In this document: in pieces, positions 7,397 to 17,473 of the stretch
Layout of the letters: every line of letters begins with the position of its first letter
Numbering within the stretch: position 1 is the stretch's first letter
Notes under the pieces: generated by a model
The model's database searches: none
Seen by the model: the letters and a program-made list of their open reading frames with translations, nothing else
What the model was told of the DNA's origin: nothing
Position numbers and translations under genes: made by a program
From: Micromonospora zamorensis
GTDB taxonomy: Bacteria > Actinomycetota > Actinomycetes > Mycobacteriales > Micromonosporaceae
Length of the DNA: 64,000 bases
Direction of reading: 5' to 3'
NCBI RefSeq assembly: GCF_900090275.1
Contig: NZ_LT607755.1
Span: forward strand, 1,488,001-1,552,000

Positions 7397-9856
7397 TCAG
7401 GCCAGGCCGGCGCGGCGCAGGGCCTCCGCCATCGCGTCATTGGCCGGCGCCGGCGCACCCTGCCGCTGCTGCCCGCCGCGGCCACCCTGCCCGCCACCCT
7501 GCCCGCCGCGACCACCCTGCGCGCCACGACCACCCTGACCGCCACCCTGCCCGCCCCGGGAACCCTGCGCGCCGCGACCGCCCTGACCGGCAGGACCACC
7601 CTGCGGCCCGCGCTGCGCCGGGCCGCCACGCCCCTCCTGGCTCGTCCGACCACCGCCACCGGCGGCTCCCGGCTCGTCCTCCAGGCGCAGAGTCAGCGAG
7701 ATGCGCTTACGGGGTACGTCCACGTCGAGCACCCTGACCTTGACCACGTCGCCGGACTTCACCACGTCGCGGGGGTCCTTCACGAAAGTCCGGGACAGCG
7801 CCGAGACGTGCACGAGACCGTCCTGGTGCACCCCGACGTCGACGAACGCGCCGAACGCGGCCACGTTGGTGACCACGCCTTCGAGCACCATGCCCGGCGT
7901 CAGGTCGCCGATCTTCTCCACCCCTTCGACGAAGGTGGCGGTGCGGAACTCCGGCCGAGGATCCCGGCCCGGCTTCTCCAGCTCGGCGAGGATGTCGGTG
8001 ACGGTGGGCAGACCGAACCGGTCGTCGACGAAGTCGGTGGCGCGCAGCCCCCGCAGGATGGTGCTCTTACCGATCACCGAGCGCAGGTCCTGACCGGTGG
8101 TGGAGAGGATCCGGCGCACCACCGGGTACGCCTCGGGGTGCACGCTGGAGGAATCCAGTGGGTCGTCGCCGTCGGGGATGCGCAGGAAGCCCGCGCACTG
8201 CTCGAACGCCTTCGGACCGAGTCGCGCCACCTTCTTCAGTTCGGTACGCGACCGGAACGGCCCGTTAGCGTCCCGGTGCAGCACGATGTTCTCGGCCAGC
8301 CCGGCACCGATCCCGGAGACCCGGGTCAGCAGCGGCGCCGAGGCGGTGTTGACGTCCACCCCGACCGCGTTGACGCAGTCCTCCACCACCGCGTCCAGCG
8401 ACCGGGACAACTTCACCTCGGACAGGTCGTGCTGGTACTGGCCGACCCCGATCGACCGGGGGTCGATCTTGACCAGCTCGGCGAGCGGGTCCTGGAGTCG
8501 TCGGGCGATGGAGACCGCGCCGCGCAGCGACACGTCCATCCCGGGCAGCTCCTGCGAGGCGTACGCGGAGGCGGAGTAGACCGACGCGCCGGCCTCGGAG
8601 ACCATCACCTTGGTCAGGTTGAGCTGCGGGTGCCGCTTGATCAGGTCGCCGGCCAGTTTGTCGGTCTCCCGCGAGGCGGTGCCGTTGCCGATCGCGATCA
8701 ACTCCACCCCGTGTGCCCCGGCCAGCCGGGCGAGGGTCTCGACCGACGCGTCCCACTGCCGGCGTGGCTCGTGCGGATAGATCGTGTCGGTGGCGAGCAC
8801 CTTGCCGGTGGCGTCCACCACGGCCACCTTCACGCCGGTCCGCAGGCCCGGGTCCAGGCCCATCGTGGGCCGGGTGCCGGCCGGCGCGGCCAGCAGCAGG
8901 TCGCGCAGGTTGGTCGCGAAGACCCGCACCGCCTCCTCCTCGGCCGCCTGCCACAGCCGCATCCGCAGGTCCGCGCCGAGGTGGATGAGAATCCGGGTAC
9001 GCCAGGCCCAGCGGACCGTGTCGGTCAACCAGCGGTCGGCCGGGCGACCGGCGTCGGAGACCCCGAACCGGCCGGCGATGGCGGCCTCGTAACGGGTCGG
9101 GCCGGTCGGCGCGGCGTCGGACTCGCCGGCCTCCTCCGGTTCCATGGTCAGGTCGAGCACGCCCTCCTTCTCGCCCCGGAACATGGCCAGGATCCGGTGC
9201 GAGGGCAGCTTCGGGTACGGCTCGGAGAAGTCGAAGTAGTCGGAGAACTTGGCGCCCGTGGTCTCCTGCCCCTCGCGTACCCGGGAAGCCAGGCGCCCTC
9301 GCGACCACATCTGCTCGCGCAGCGTGCCGATCAGGTCGGCGTCCTCCGCGAAGGTCTCGATGAGGATCGCCCGCGCGCCCTCCAGCGCGGCGGCGGCGTC
9401 GGCGATGCCCTTCTCCGCATCGACGAACCCGGCGGCGGTGGCCCGTGGGTCCTGGGTCGGGTCGGCCAGCAGCGTCTCGGCCAACGGCGCCAACCCGGCC
9501 TCGCGGGCGATCTGCGCCCGGGTCCGCCGCTTCGGCTTGTACGGCAGGTAGATGTCCTCCAGCCGGGACTTCGAGTCGGCGGCCATGATCTGCGCTTCCA
9601 GGGCCTCGTCGAGCTTGCCCTGACCGCGGATCGACTCCAGCACGGCGGCCCGCCGCTCGTCCAGCTCGCGCAGGTAGCGAAGCCGCTCCTCCAGGGTGCG
9701 CAGCTGGGTGTCGTCGAGCAGGCCAGTGGCCTCCTTGCGGTAACGGGCGATGAACGGCACGGTGGCGCCGCCGTCGAGCAGCTCCACGGCCGCCCGCACC
9801 TGACGCTCGGCCACGCCGAGCTCGCCGGCGATCCGCTGATGAACAGACTGGGTCAC
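7397..9856 (-). CDS. tex: Tex family RNA-binding transcription factor with RGG-like tail
   Basis: An 819-residue Tex/YhgF protein: helical N-terminal domain with the family signature [13 protein letters not shown], a YqgF-like RNase H fold ([18 protein letters not shown]), helix-hairpin-helix pairs around 500-560 ([17 protein letters not shown]), and a C-terminal S1 domain ([18 protein letters not shown]). It binds nucleic acid and is linked to transcription and RNA turnover in other bacteria. The last ~95 residues are almost only Gly, Arg, Gln and Ala in GGQGGRG-like repeats, longer than most Tex tails. The start is GTG 9856 ([12 protein letters not shown]); the longer open frame to 11362 runs antisense through dgt and is not real. 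Divergent from dgt. Confidence 0.95.
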   Translation of the reverse strand: MTQSVHQRIAGELGVAERQVRAAVELLDGGATVPFIARYRKEATGLLDDTQLRTLEERLRYLRELDERRAAVLESIRGQGKLDEALEAQIMAADSKSRLEDIYLPYKPKRRTRAQIAREAGLAPLAETLLADPTQDPRATAAGFVDAEKGIADAAAALEGARAILIETFAEDADLIGTLREQMWSRGRLASRVREGQETTGAKFSDYFDFSEPYPKLPSHRILAMFRGEKEGVLDLTMEPEEAGESDAAPTGPTRYEAAIAGRFGVSDAGRPADRWLTDTVRWAWRTRILIHLGADLRMRLWQAAEEEAVRVFATNLRDLLLAAPAGTRPTMGLDPGLRTGVKVAVVDATGKVLATDTIYPHEPRRQWDASVETLARLAGAHGVELIAIGNGTASRETDKLAGDLIKRHPQLNLTKVMVSEAGASVYSASAYASQELPGMDVSLRGAVSIARRLQDPLAELVKIDPRSIGVGQYQHDLSEVKLSRSLDAVVEDCVNAVGVDVNTASAPLLTRVSGIGAGLAENIVLHRDANGPFRSRTELKKVARLGPKAFEQCAGFLRIPDGDDPLDSSSVHPEAYPVVRRILSTTGQDLRSVIGKSTILRGLRATDFVDDRFGLPTVTDILAELEKPGRDPRPEFRTATFVEGVEKIGDLTPGMVLEGVVTNVAAFGAFVDVGVHQDGLVHVSALSRTFVKDPRDVVKSGDVVKVRVLDVDVPRKRISLTLRLEDEPGAAGGGGRTSQEGRGGPAQRGPQGGPAGQGGRGAQGSRGGQGGGQGGRGAQGGRGGQGGGQGGRGGQQRQGAPAPANDAMAEALRRAGLA

Positions 9857-9997
9857 GATCTCGATCCGCCTTCGACTCGATCCGCCTTCAAAGAGCGGGT
9901 ACCGCCTGCATTCTGCCGGGCGGCCCCCGACGCTGTCGCCGCGCCCGGCCGGGGTGACCGGCGGCGGTGCCAGCGGCCCTGCGCTAGCGTGGCGATC

Positions 9998-11509
9998 ATG
10001 GAAACACCTGCGGAGCCGCGCGCCCGGCGGCTCTTCGGCGGCAGCGCCCGGGCCCTCGGCGACCTGACGGCCAACCCGTTCCGCGCCGACCGGGACCGGA
10101 TCGTCGGCTCGCCGTTCTTCGCCCGCCTCGGCGGTGTCACCCAGGTGATCAGCCCGGTCGGCTCCGGGCTGCTGGTGCACAACCGGCTCACCCACAGCCT
10201 CAAGGTCGCCCAGGTGGCCCGGGCGGTCGCCGAGCGGTTGAACGCCGACGAGCGGTGGCGTGACCTGCTGGACAAGCTCGGCGGCTGCGACCCCGACGTG
10301 GTGGAGGCCGCTGCGCTCGCACACGACCTCGGCCACCCGCCGTTCGGGCACCTGGGGGAGCGGGTGCTGGACCGGCTGGCCCGCCAGCGCCTCGGCCTCG
10401 CCGACGGGTTCGAGGGCAACGCCCAGTCGTACCGGATCGTCACCAGCACCGAGATCCGCGGCGCGGCCACCACCGGGCTGGACCTGACCGCCGCGGTCCG
10501 CGCGGCGATGCTGAAGTACCCGTGGACCCGGCTGGACCACCCCGACCCGCACCCGCGCACGATGGACCCGCCGCCGCGCGGGGCCACCCCTCCGCCGGAC
10601 GACCCGGAGAGCGGCTCGTCGAAGTTCGGCGCGTACCGGACCGAACTCGACGACCTGCGGCAGGCCCGGGAGCCGTTCGCCGGCCGCATCCCGGACTGGC
10701 AGCAGACCGTGGAGGCGTCGGTGATGGACACCGCCGACGACATCGCGTACGCCATCCACGACGTGGAGGACTTCTACCGGGTCGGTGTGCTCCAACAGGG
10801 GTCGGTGTCCGCCGAGTTGATGGCGTGGCAGCGCGAGAGCGGGCACTTCCGGGCGATCACCGACGCGGCGCTGGCCACCGCGGCCCGGCGTCCGGGGGCG
10901 GCGATCGAGCGGTTGCGTCGGCAGTTGCACCGCAAGGACGCCTGGATCGCCGACGACGACGCGTTCGCCGCCGCTGTCGAGCACGTCCGCGAGGAGTTGG
11001 TCGACGGGCTGCTGGCGATGCCGTTCGACGGCTCGATCGAGGCCGAGCAGTACGTGGCGCGGTTCTCCGCCCGCTGGTCCACCCGTTTCGTCGAGGCGAT
11101 CACGGTGACCGACCAGCCGTCGGTGCGCTCCGGTCACGTGCTGCTGGGCTGCGCGCAGTGGCACGAGGTGCAGGTGCTCAAGTTCGTCCACCACCGGTTC
11201 GTGCTGGCCCGACCGGATCTCGCCCTGCACCAGCGCGGCCAGGCCCGGCTGCTGGGCACCCTGGTCGAGGCGCTCTGGGAGTGGCTGCTCGACCCGGAGG
11301 AGGAGTCGCGACTGCCCCGCCGGCTGCACGACCTGGTCGAGCTGGCCGAGGCGGAACTGCACCCACGGATCCCGGACCGGATCGGCCGCGCCCGGGGGCG
11401 GGCCATCGTGGACTTCGTCGCGCAGCTCACCGACGGTCAGGCGGTGGCCATGCTGGACGCGCTCTCCGGCCGCTCCGGCGCGCTCTGGACCGACGCCTTC
11501 GTGCTCTGA
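9998..11509 (+). CDS. dgt: Deoxyguanosinetriphosphate triphosphohydrolase (dGTPase)
   Basis: A 503-residue HD-domain enzyme that hydrolyses dGTP (or other dNTPs) to the nucleoside and triphosphate. The HD metal site is complete: NRLTHSLKV (His66), [11 protein letters not shown] (His109-Asp110) and the later [16 protein letters not shown] with the fourth ligand. The insert after residue 160 contains a Pro-rich loop. ATG 9998 is chosen: TAGCGT ends 7 nt before it, which indicates a leaderless transcript. Genes of this kind often neighbour dnaG in actinobacteria; here it is next to tex instead. Confidence 0.93.
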   Translation: METPAEPRARRLFGGSARALGDLTANPFRADRDRIVGSPFFARLGGVTQVISPVGSGLLVHNRLTHSLKVAQVARAVAERLNADERWRDLLDKLGGCDPDVVEAAALAHDLGHPPFGHLGERVLDRLARQRLGLADGFEGNAQSYRIVTSTEIRGAATTGLDLTAAVRAAMLKYPWTRLDHPDPHPRTMDPPPRGATPPPDDPESGSSKFGAYRTELDDLRQAREPFAGRIPDWQQTVEASVMDTADDIAYAIHDVEDFYRVGVLQQGSVSAELMAWQRESGHFRAITDAALATAARRPGAAIERLRRQLHRKDAWIADDDAFAAAVEHVREELVDGLLAMPFDGSIEAEQYVARFSARWSTRFVEAITVTDQPSVRSGHVLLGCAQWHEVQVLKFVHHRFVLARPDLALHQRGQARLLGTLVEALWEWLLDPEEESRLPRRLHDLVELAEAELHPRIPDRIGRARGRAIVDFVAQLTDGQAVAMLDALSGRSGALWTDAFVL

Positions 11510-11541
11510 CCCGGCTCAGGCGATGCCTGCTGTGGCCTGCC

Positions 11542-12684
11542 TCAGGCGACCGACTGCCACCAGCCGTCGACGGCGGGCGGCTCGTCGACCACCACCCGCT
11601 CGCCTGGGCGGGGCACGGCGAGGCGCACGTCGCGGGCCTTCGCCTCGGCCCACAGCCGGTCCACCGGCTCGGACCAGTCGTGCAGGGCCAGGTTGAACGT
11701 CGCCCAGTGCACCGGGACGAACAGCCCGCCACGCAGGTCGAGGTGGGCGTCGACCGCCTCCTCGGGGAACATGTGGATCGTTGGCCAGGCCCGGTCGTAC
11801 GCGCCGATCTGCATCAGCGTCACGTCGAACGGCCCGTGCTCGGCGCCGATCGCCGAGTATCCGTCGAAGTAACCGGAGTCGCCGGTGTAGAAGACCTTGC
11901 GGCGCGCCCCGGCCACCACCCACGAACTCCAGAGCGTGCCGTCGCGGCGCAGCCCTCGCCCGGAGAAGTGCTGGGCGGCGGTGGCGGTGATCTCCAGCCC
12001 GGCGACCCGGTGGGACTCGGACCAGTCCAGCTCGATGATCCGCTCGGCGGGTACGCCCCAGCGGTCCAGGTGCGCGCCCACGCCGAGCGGCACCAGGAAC
12101 GGCGCGGACTGCCCGGCGAGCAGCGCCCGGACGGTCGGCATGTCGAGGTGGTCGTAGTGGTCGTGCGAGATCAGGATGGCGTCCAGCGGCGGCAGCTCGT
12201 CGAGGCGTACCGGTGGTTCGTGCAGCCGGCGAGGACCGACCAGCCCGGAGGGGGAACACCGCTCGCTCCACACCGGGTCGAGCAGCACCCGCCGGCCCTC
12301 GATCTCGATCAGCGTCGAGGCGTGGCCGTACCAGACGATGTTCAGCTCGTCGGCGGTGTCGACGGTGTGGGGTGCGCTGGAGCGCAGCAGCGGCACGGGT
12401 GCGGTCGGGCGTCGCTTCTGCTTGCCGAAGATCAGCTCGCGGACCAGGTTGCGGCCCGGCTCGGCGACCATCGTGCGGGTGCCGGCCTGGTTGTGGAAGG
12501 TGCCCTCACGGAACTGGGGCGAGCGGGCCGCCCGTTCGGCCCGGGCCCCGCTGAGCCGGCCGCCGAGCGCCGCCGGCACATCCCGGGCGACCCAGGCCAG
12601 CCCGGCCAGCGCCGCCAGCCCGGCCGCGCCCCGCATCCGCCGCCCGAGCGACCGTTCGACGTCCGTGCTCTGCGCTCGTGCCAT
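11542..12684 (-). CDS. Membrane-anchored MBL-fold hydrolase (NAPE-PLD/UlaG-like)
   Basis: A 380-residue metallo-beta-lactamase-fold protein with one N-terminal hydrophobic helix (about 19-40) and the metal signature SHDHYDHLD in the middle, preceded by VWYGHASTLIEIEG and LLDPVWSERCSP, which are typical of the N-acyl-PE phospholipase D/UlaG branch rather than of beta-lactamases. The later metal ligands are in YTGDSGY and in the VHWATF segment. The substrate cannot be read from the sequence; a phosphodiester or lactone is likely. It is convergent with dgt, with a 32-bp gap. A GGAGGGA site precedes the ATG. Confidence 0.88.
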   Translation of the reverse strand: MARAQSTDVERSLGRRMRGAAGLAALAGLAWVARDVPAALGGRLSGARAERAARSPQFREGTFHNQAGTRTMVAEPGRNLVRELIFGKQKRRPTAPVPLLRSSAPHTVDTADELNIVWYGHASTLIEIEGRRVLLDPVWSERCSPSGLVGPRRLHEPPVRLDELPPLDAILISHDHYDHLDMPTVRALLAGQSAPFLVPLGVGAHLDRWGVPAERIIELDWSESHRVAGLEITATAAQHFSGRGLRRDGTLWSSWVVAGARRKVFYTGDSGYFDGYSAIGAEHGPFDVTLMQIGAYDRAWPTIHMFPEEAVDAHLDLRGGLFVPVHWATFNLALHDWSEPVDRLWAEAKARDVRLAVPRPGERVVVDEPPAVDGWWQSVA

Positions 12685-12797
12685 TGCCGTCCCTCCGACG
12701 TGTCCGCCCTACACGGTAGTCACCCGGATCGGTCCGTGCCTCGGCGGTCGCCACGCCGGGTCGATCGCCGGCAGCGGCGACCGACCCGGGACGGGCT

Positions 12798-13802
12798 CTA
12801 GCCGCCGTTGCTGGGGCGCCGGGCGGTGATCCGGAACGTCCGGCCCACGCCCGCGATCCGGTCCACCGCGGCCAGGAACTTCGGGCCCATGGCTGCCCGG
12901 GCCTGGACCGCAGGGTGGGTGGCGCCGAAGTCCTCCGGGTTGGCCTGCCCGTCGGCGAAGAGCGCGTAGGTGAGCACGGCCGCACCGGAGCGGTCGAAGA
13001 TCACGCCGGCCTCGTGCCGGGCGTCGGCGTACCAGCCGGCCTTGGTGGCGATCCGGGCCCGCTCGTCCGAGGACATGGTGCGCCGGATGCCGTCGGTGAA
13101 GGCCACCGGGGAACGCAGGAGACCCAACAGGTACGTGGTCGAGGCGGGGGAGAGCAGCGTGCCGCCGACCAGGGCGCGCAGCAGGTCGTGCGTCTCGCGC
13201 GGGGTGCTGGTGCCGAGGAAGAACCGGTTCGGGTTGGCCACCGGCTCAACCTGGGTGTTCGGGAAACCCTTGGCGACCAGGATGGAGTTGATCTCGGCAG
13301 CCGGGGCGACCAGCCCGCACAGCCGCACAGCCGTGTCGTCCGAGACGGTCAGCAGATTGGCCAGCACGTGCCCGAGGGTCACCATGCTCGGGTACGCGCC
13401 GTCCAGGCTGAAGATGCCGTCACCACCCGGCACGACGATCGCCGCGCTCACCTCGACCTGCTGGTCCAGGGTGAGCAGCCCTCGGTCGACCTTGTCGAGC
13501 ACCGCCGTGGCGACCGCGATCTTGTTGACGCTGTACGCCTCGATCCGTCGGTCCGCGTCGGCCTCCACCGCCACCACCGGCGTGCCGGCCGGGTCGGCGA
13601 CGCTGACGTACGCCTGCCAGTTGCCGCCGGCCTCAACGCTGTGCTTGGCGAAGACGGCGGCCACCCGGCGGGCTGCCCGGGCAGGGGTGGTCGGGGTGAC
13701 CTCGGTGCTCTCGGCGGCGCTCGCCGAGGAGGCGGCGCCCAGCACCGTGCCGGCGGTGGCCACCGTGCCCAACCCGAGTGCCGTTCTACGGTTCAGTCGC
13801 AT
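12798..13802 (-). CDS. Tat-exported class A beta-lactamase-like serine hydrolase
   Basis: A 334-residue secreted protein. The N-terminus has a twin-arginine signal (NRRTALGLG, then a hydrophobic run ending ASSASA, cleavage near 29). The serine hydrolase core shows SVNK (Ser91-Lys94), SDD at 155-157 in place of the usual SDN, and TKAG at 254-257 in place of KTG, so it is family-like but not a canonical beta-lactamase. It could be a D,D-peptidase-like or an uncharacterised hydrolase. The start is the ATG at 13802, with GGGGGAG upstream; the frame extends to 14066 into non-conserved sequence. Confidence 0.85.
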   Translation of the reverse strand: MRLNRRTALGLGTVATAGTVLGAASSASAAESTEVTPTTPARAARRVAAVFAKHSVEAGGNWQAYVSVADPAGTPVVAVEADADRRIEAYSVNKIAVATAVLDKVDRGLLTLDQQVEVSAAIVVPGGDGIFSLDGAYPSMVTLGHVLANLLTVSDDTAVRLCGLVAPAAEINSILVAKGFPNTQVEPVANPNRFFLGTSTPRETHDLLRALVGGTLLSPASTTYLLGLLRSPVAFTDGIRRTMSSDERARIATKAGWYADARHEAGVIFDRSGAAVLTYALFADGQANPEDFGATHPAVQARAAMGPKFLAAVDRIAGVGRTFRITARRPSNGG

Positions 13803-13886
13803 GGTCGATCGTCTCCCCCATCGTGGTGCGCCAGAGCGCTTGCTGGCCCACCACCCTAGGCGAGTTGATCGATCCACAATGCCCCC

Positions 13887-13916
13887 CGAACAGTTCCGAA
13901 CAACTCCGAACAGGTC
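13887..13916. repeat. Three 10-bp direct repeats (CCGAACA-type)
   Basis: Three consecutive decamers, CCGAACAGTT, CCGAACAACT and CCGAACAGGT, are in helical phase 85-115 bp upstream of the serine hydrolase start. They could be a tandem protein-binding site, or chance. The last one touches the 3' end of the SDR gene. Confidence 0.4.
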
Positions 13917-14844
13917 AGCCGAATCGTCGGCGCACTGCCGCTCCGACTGCGCTCGCCGGCCCGGACACGAGTTGCCGCAGGTCGGGCAGGTGACCGCCGC
14001 GTACCGCCTCACCGGCCGGGTTCGGGGCGAAGACCGAGCCGTCGTTCGCGGCAATCGACCGTCCACTCAGGCCGGCCAGCCGCATCAACGGCCCGACGAG
14101 GATGTCGTAGACGCCCGGCAGCACGGTGAACCCGACCCGCATCACCACGTTGAGCCGGCCCACGGACACCTCCCGACGGGGACGGTCCACACAGTTCACG
14201 ATGGCCCGGGCCACCCGATGAGGGCTGGCGACCGGCGGCGGAGGTCGCCCGACCCGGCCCAGGTAGTTGGCCGCCTGCTGGTACACCGGTGTGTCCACGC
14301 TGCCCGGGTTGACCAGACACAACCGGATCTCCGGGCTGTCGCGCAACTCCTGCTGCACCGTGCGGACCAGACCCTGCAAACCCCACTTGCTCGCCACGTA
14401 CGCGCTCATGTTCGGGGCGGTGATGTGGCCGAGCACCGAGCCGGTGAGGACGACAGTGCCGGCCCCGGCGGCCCGGAAGTGCCGCAGCGCCACCCGCACC
14501 GAGCCGGCAGCGCCGAGCAGGTCGGTCCGTACCACCTGGTCGAAGACCCGCCCGGGCAGCTCGTCGAAGCGACCGTAGGCCATCACCGCCGCCGTGTGCA
14601 CCCAGACGTCGATGCGACCGAACCGCTCGATCGCCGCGTCGGCGAGCGCGTCCAGAGCGCCCGGCTCGGTGACGTCGGTCGGCACGGTCAACACGTCGAC
14701 GTCGGCGCACTCCGCGCGTACCTCGGCCAGGGTCGTGGTGGCGCGAGCGGCGAGGACCAGACGGTCGCCGCGTTCGGCGAACTCCCGGGCCGTCGCCCGG
14801 CCGATCCCGCTGCTCGCGCCGACGATCACGACCACTCGGCTCAC
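13915..14844 (-). CDS. Short-chain dehydrogenase/reductase
   Basis: A 309-residue classical-type SDR. The Rossmann motif VGASSGIGRA (8-17), the NAG-equivalent VHTAAVMAYG, catalytic Ser in VVLTGSVLGH and the YVASK active site (Tyr-Lys) are all present, followed by NPGSVDTPVY, the substrate-loop start. The C-terminal ~80 residues after the core are longer than usual and contain a hydrophobic segment (VVMRVGFTVLPGVYDIL), which may associate with the membrane. The substrate is unknown. It sits 55 bp downstream of the zinc dehydrogenase gene on the same strand and may share its transcript. Confidence 0.9.
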   Translation of the reverse strand: MSRVVVIVGASSGIGRATAREFAERGDRLVLAARATTTLAEVRAECADVDVLTVPTDVTEPGALDALADAAIERFGRIDVWVHTAAVMAYGRFDELPGRVFDQVVRTDLLGAAGSVRVALRHFRAAGAGTVVLTGSVLGHITAPNMSAYVASKWGLQGLVRTVQQELRDSPEIRLCLVNPGSVDTPVYQQAANYLGRVGRPPPPVASPHRVARAIVNCVDRPRREVSVGRLNVVMRVGFTVLPGVYDILVGPLMRLAGLSGRSIAANDGSVFAPNPAGEAVRGGHLPDLRQLVSGPASAVGAAVRRRFG

Positions 14845-14899
14845 GGCACCGGCTGCATTCGTGACTGCGGGGCTCGCAACCCCGGCTCACTCCTCGCAC

Positions 14900-16084
14900 T
14901 CATGGTTCGAGCACGACCTTGATGCAGCCGTCCTCCTTCTTCTGGAACATCTCGTACGCCTGCGGCGCCTGGCTCAGCGGCATCCGGTGGGTGCGCAGGT
15001 CCTCCACACCCAGCGGGTCGTCGTCACCGGAGAGCAGCGGCAGGATCTCGTCGGTCCACCGGCGCACGTGGCACTGCCCCATCCGCAGCTGGATGCCCCG
15101 GTCGAACATCTCCATCAGCGGCATCGGGTCCGCCTCGCCGCCGTACACGCCGGACAGCGAGACGGTGCCGCCACGGCGAACCGCCTTGAGCGCGGCGTGC
15201 AGGACGGACAGCCGGTCCACGCCCGCCCGGTCGGTCATCGTCTGGGCCAGCTTGTCCGGCAACAGCCCGGCGGCGGTCTGAGCCAACTTCCCCGCCGGCG
15301 AACCGTGCGCCTCCATCCCGACCGCGTCGATCACCGCGTCCGGACCGCGACCGTCGACCAGGTCGATCAACGCGCCCGGCACGTCGGAGAGCTCACTCAC
15401 GTCGAGCACCTCGATGCCGTGCCGGCGGGCCAGCTCCAGCCGCTCCGGCACCAGGTCCAGCCCGATCACCCGGCCCGCGCCGAGGTGGCGGCCGATCCGC
15501 GCGCAGAACTGCCCGACCGGGCCCAACCCGAAGACGGCCAGGGTGCCGCCCGGAGGGGTGTCCGCGTACTTCACCGCCTGCCAGGCGGTCGGCAGAATGT
15601 CGGACAGGTAGAGGTAGCGCTCGTCAGCGCCGGTCTGCGGGATCTTGATCGGCCCGAAGTGGGCCTGCGGGACGCGCAGGTACTCGGCCTGCCCGCCCGG
15701 CACCGAACCATAGAGCGAGGTGTAACCGAACAACGCCGCGCCCTTGCCCTCGCTGGTGACCTGGGTGGTCTCGCACTGCGCGTAGAGCTGCCGCTGGCAC
15801 ATCCAGCAACTCCCGCAGGAGATGTTGAACGGGATCACCACCCGGTCGCCGGGCTTGAGCCCGGTCACGCCCGACCCGACCTCCTGGACGATCCCCATCG
15901 GCTCGTGGCCCAGGACGTCACCCGGCTTCAGGTACGGCCCGAGAACCTCGTACAGGTGCAGGTCAGAGCCGCAGATCGCAGTCGAGGTGATCTTCACGAT
16001 CGCGTCGGTGGGTTCCTCGATCCGAGGGTCCGGCACCTCCTCGACCCGTACGTCCCGCTTTCCCTGCCAGGTCAGTGCCTTCAT
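14900..16084 (-). CDS. Zinc-dependent alcohol dehydrogenase (formaldehyde-dehydrogenase-like)
   Basis: A 394-residue MDR enzyme. Catalytic zinc ligands appear in STAICGSDLHLY (Cys, Asp region), LGHEPMGIV (His-Glu) and the structural zinc loop is CGSCWMCQRQLYAQC. The NAD fold is FGLGPVGQFCARIG. The long form with GGTVSLSGVYGGEADPMPLMEMFDRG matches the glutathione-independent formaldehyde dehydrogenase/threonine dehydrogenase-like branch. Real substrate unknown. ATG 16084 has AGAAGGGACG just upstream. It is the first gene after a long palindrome-rich region and is followed by the SDR gene. Confidence 0.9.
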   Translation of the reverse strand: MKALTWQGKRDVRVEEVPDPRIEEPTDAIVKITSTAICGSDLHLYEVLGPYLKPGDVLGHEPMGIVQEVGSGVTGLKPGDRVVIPFNISCGSCWMCQRQLYAQCETTQVTSEGKGAALFGYTSLYGSVPGGQAEYLRVPQAHFGPIKIPQTGADERYLYLSDILPTAWQAVKYADTPPGGTLAVFGLGPVGQFCARIGRHLGAGRVIGLDLVPERLELARRHGIEVLDVSELSDVPGALIDLVDGRGPDAVIDAVGMEAHGSPAGKLAQTAAGLLPDKLAQTMTDRAGVDRLSVLHAALKAVRRGGTVSLSGVYGGEADPMPLMEMFDRGIQLRMGQCHVRRWTDEILPLLSGDDDPLGVEDLRTHRMPLSQAPQAYEMFQKKEDGCIKVVLEP

Positions 16085-16190
16085 GTCCCTCGTCCCTTCT
16101 CACGCCGTCTCGAAAGACTGCTACCCGGGCTCGGGCACTTGAACCTGCTGCGCACTCCGATGTCCGGGTTGTTCTCGGCCCTGCCTGTGG

Positions 16191-16269
16191 TTGATCGACT
16201 CGTGTTCCTTGAAGTCGCGGTATCCGAGGTGCGATGACGCCCCGACTTCATGAAATCCGAGTGGATCAA
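16191..16269. repeat. 79-nt imperfect palindromic element
   Basis: The left arm begins TTGATCGACTCG and the right arm ends CGAGTGGATCAA; aligning the outer 34 bases of each arm gives about 26 identities, with a shared TGAAGTCG block. The centre is about 11 nt. The length and architecture resemble the 82-nt elements at 30331 and 31424, but the sequence is different. It lies 107-185 bp upstream of the alcohol dehydrogenase start. Confidence 0.65.
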
Positions 16270-16497
16270 GCAGTCGCGGCCAGTGCGGCGGCGCGGGCGG
16301 GTCGGGCCAGCGTGGCGTGGGCGGGGCGGGTCAAGGCGGCGGGCAGCAGCGAGGTGTGGTGTCGCCAGGCAGGTCGGCGCGGGTAGGGCGACTGGCACGT
16401 GACGGCGTGTCGGCAAGGTTCACGAAGGGTCCGCGATCGGAGCGACCGGCGTACCGCAGCGAAACCGCAACTCACGGACCACCCATGACCAAGGTCA

Positions 16498-16570
16498 GGG
16501 CTGGGGCGACCGTCCCCGGGCGGAGGGATCAAGCCTGACCGCCCGGAGCCGGGGACGGTCGCCCCAGCCC
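16498..16570. repeat. Hairpin with perfect 22-bp arms
   Basis: Bases 16498-16519 are the exact reverse complement of 16549-16570; the arms begin GGGCTGGGGCGACC. Inside, CGGGCGG (16517-16523) can pair with CCGCCCG (16539-16545). There is no T tract, and it is far from either gene end, so it is not an obvious terminator. Confidence 0.75.
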
Positions 16571-16582
16571 CACCGCAACCAC

Positions 16583-16650
16583 AAACCGAACGCCGAACCA
16601 AAGACCGAACGCCGAGTCCCAAGGACCGAACGCCGAGCCAAGGACAAACG
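16583..16650. repeat. Tandem array of ~20-bp units (ACCGAACGCCGA)
   Basis: Three units share ACCGAACGCCGA followed by a variable 7-9 nt, and a fourth is degenerate (ACAAACGCCGG) and merges into the terminator stem. Unit length is about 19-21 bp. No coding sense. Confidence 0.6.
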
Positions 16651-16700
16651 CCGGACCGCCGTACCCCCGAAAACAGCGCAGGGGTACGGCGGTCCGGCGT
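16648..16700 (-). terminator. Terminator of sdhCAB, perfect 20-bp stem
   Basis: A stem of 20 perfect base pairs (left arm starts ACGCCGGACCGCC at 16648; right arm 16681-16700) encloses a 13-nt loop, 13 bp past the sdhB stop codon. It lacks a U tract, as is common in actinobacteria, and could stop transcription from both sides. Confidence 0.8.
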
Positions 16701-16712
16701 CGTGCGGTGGCC

Positions 16713-17473
16713 TCAGGAACCGGGGGTGTTGCCGGCGCCCTTCGCCGTGGCCGCGAGGTAGTCGCGGTTGAGTCGGCCGATGGTGTTCAGCGGGATGCCC
16801 TTCGGGCAGGCCGGGGTGCATTCGCCGGCGTTGGTGCAGCCGCCGAAGCCGGCCTCGTCGTGCGCGTCGACCATGCCGATCACCCGGGTGTACCGCTCCG
16901 GCTGGCCCTGCGGCAGCAGCGAGAGCTGGGTGAGCTTGGCGGCGGTGAAGAGCATGCCGGAGCCGTTCGGGCAGGCTGCCACGCACGCGCCGCAGCCGAT
17001 GCAGGCCGCCGACTCGAAGGCGGCGTCCGCGTTGGCCTTGGCGACCGGGGTGGAGTGCGCCTCGGGCGCGCTGCCGGTTGGCGCGGTGACGTAGCCACCG
17101 GCCGCGATGATCTTATCGAAGGCGCTCCGGTTGACCACCAGGTCCTTGATGACCGGGAAGGCGCTGGCCCGCCACGGCTCGATGTCGATCGTCTCGCCGT
17201 CGGTGAACTGGCGCATGTGCAGCTGGCACGCGGTGGTGCCGCGCTGCGGCCCGTGCGCGTCGCCGTTGATCATCAGGCCGCACATGCCGCAGATGCCCTC
17301 GCGGCAGTCGTGGTCGAACGCCACCGGGTCTTCGCCGGCGAGGATCAGCCGCTCGTTGAGCACGTCGAGCATTTCCAGGAACGACATGTCCGGGGACACG
17401 TCGTCGACCGGGTAGGTCACCATCCGACCCTTGTCCTCAGGGCCCTTCTGGCGCCAGATGCGCAGGGTCAGGT

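Larger units (their letters stand above)
16085..16712. other. Palindrome-rich intergenic region
   Basis: 628 bp between sdhB and the alcohol dehydrogenase with no convincing gene. It holds, left to right: a 79-nt imperfect palindrome (16191-16269), a G/C-rich stretch with no clear feature, a 22-bp-arm hairpin (16498-16570), a short tandem array (16583-16650) and the perfect sdhB terminator (16648-16700). A minus frame covers 16266-16622 but its sequence is low-complexity and crosses the hairpin. Confidence 0.7.

Noticed and set aside
7808..11509. Very long plus-strand open frame covering tex antisense and dgt
   Set aside because: The left part is the complement of conserved Tex coding sequence; only the dgt part (from 9998) is conserved.
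10522..12801. 759-residue plus frame
   Set aside because: It is antisense to or out of frame with dgt and the MBL hydrolase; Arg/Pro/Gly-rich shadow typical of high-G+C DNA.
16266..16622. 118-residue minus frame in the intergenic region
   Set aside because: Runs across the 22-bp hairpin and low-complexity DNA, no ribosome site and no recognisable domain.
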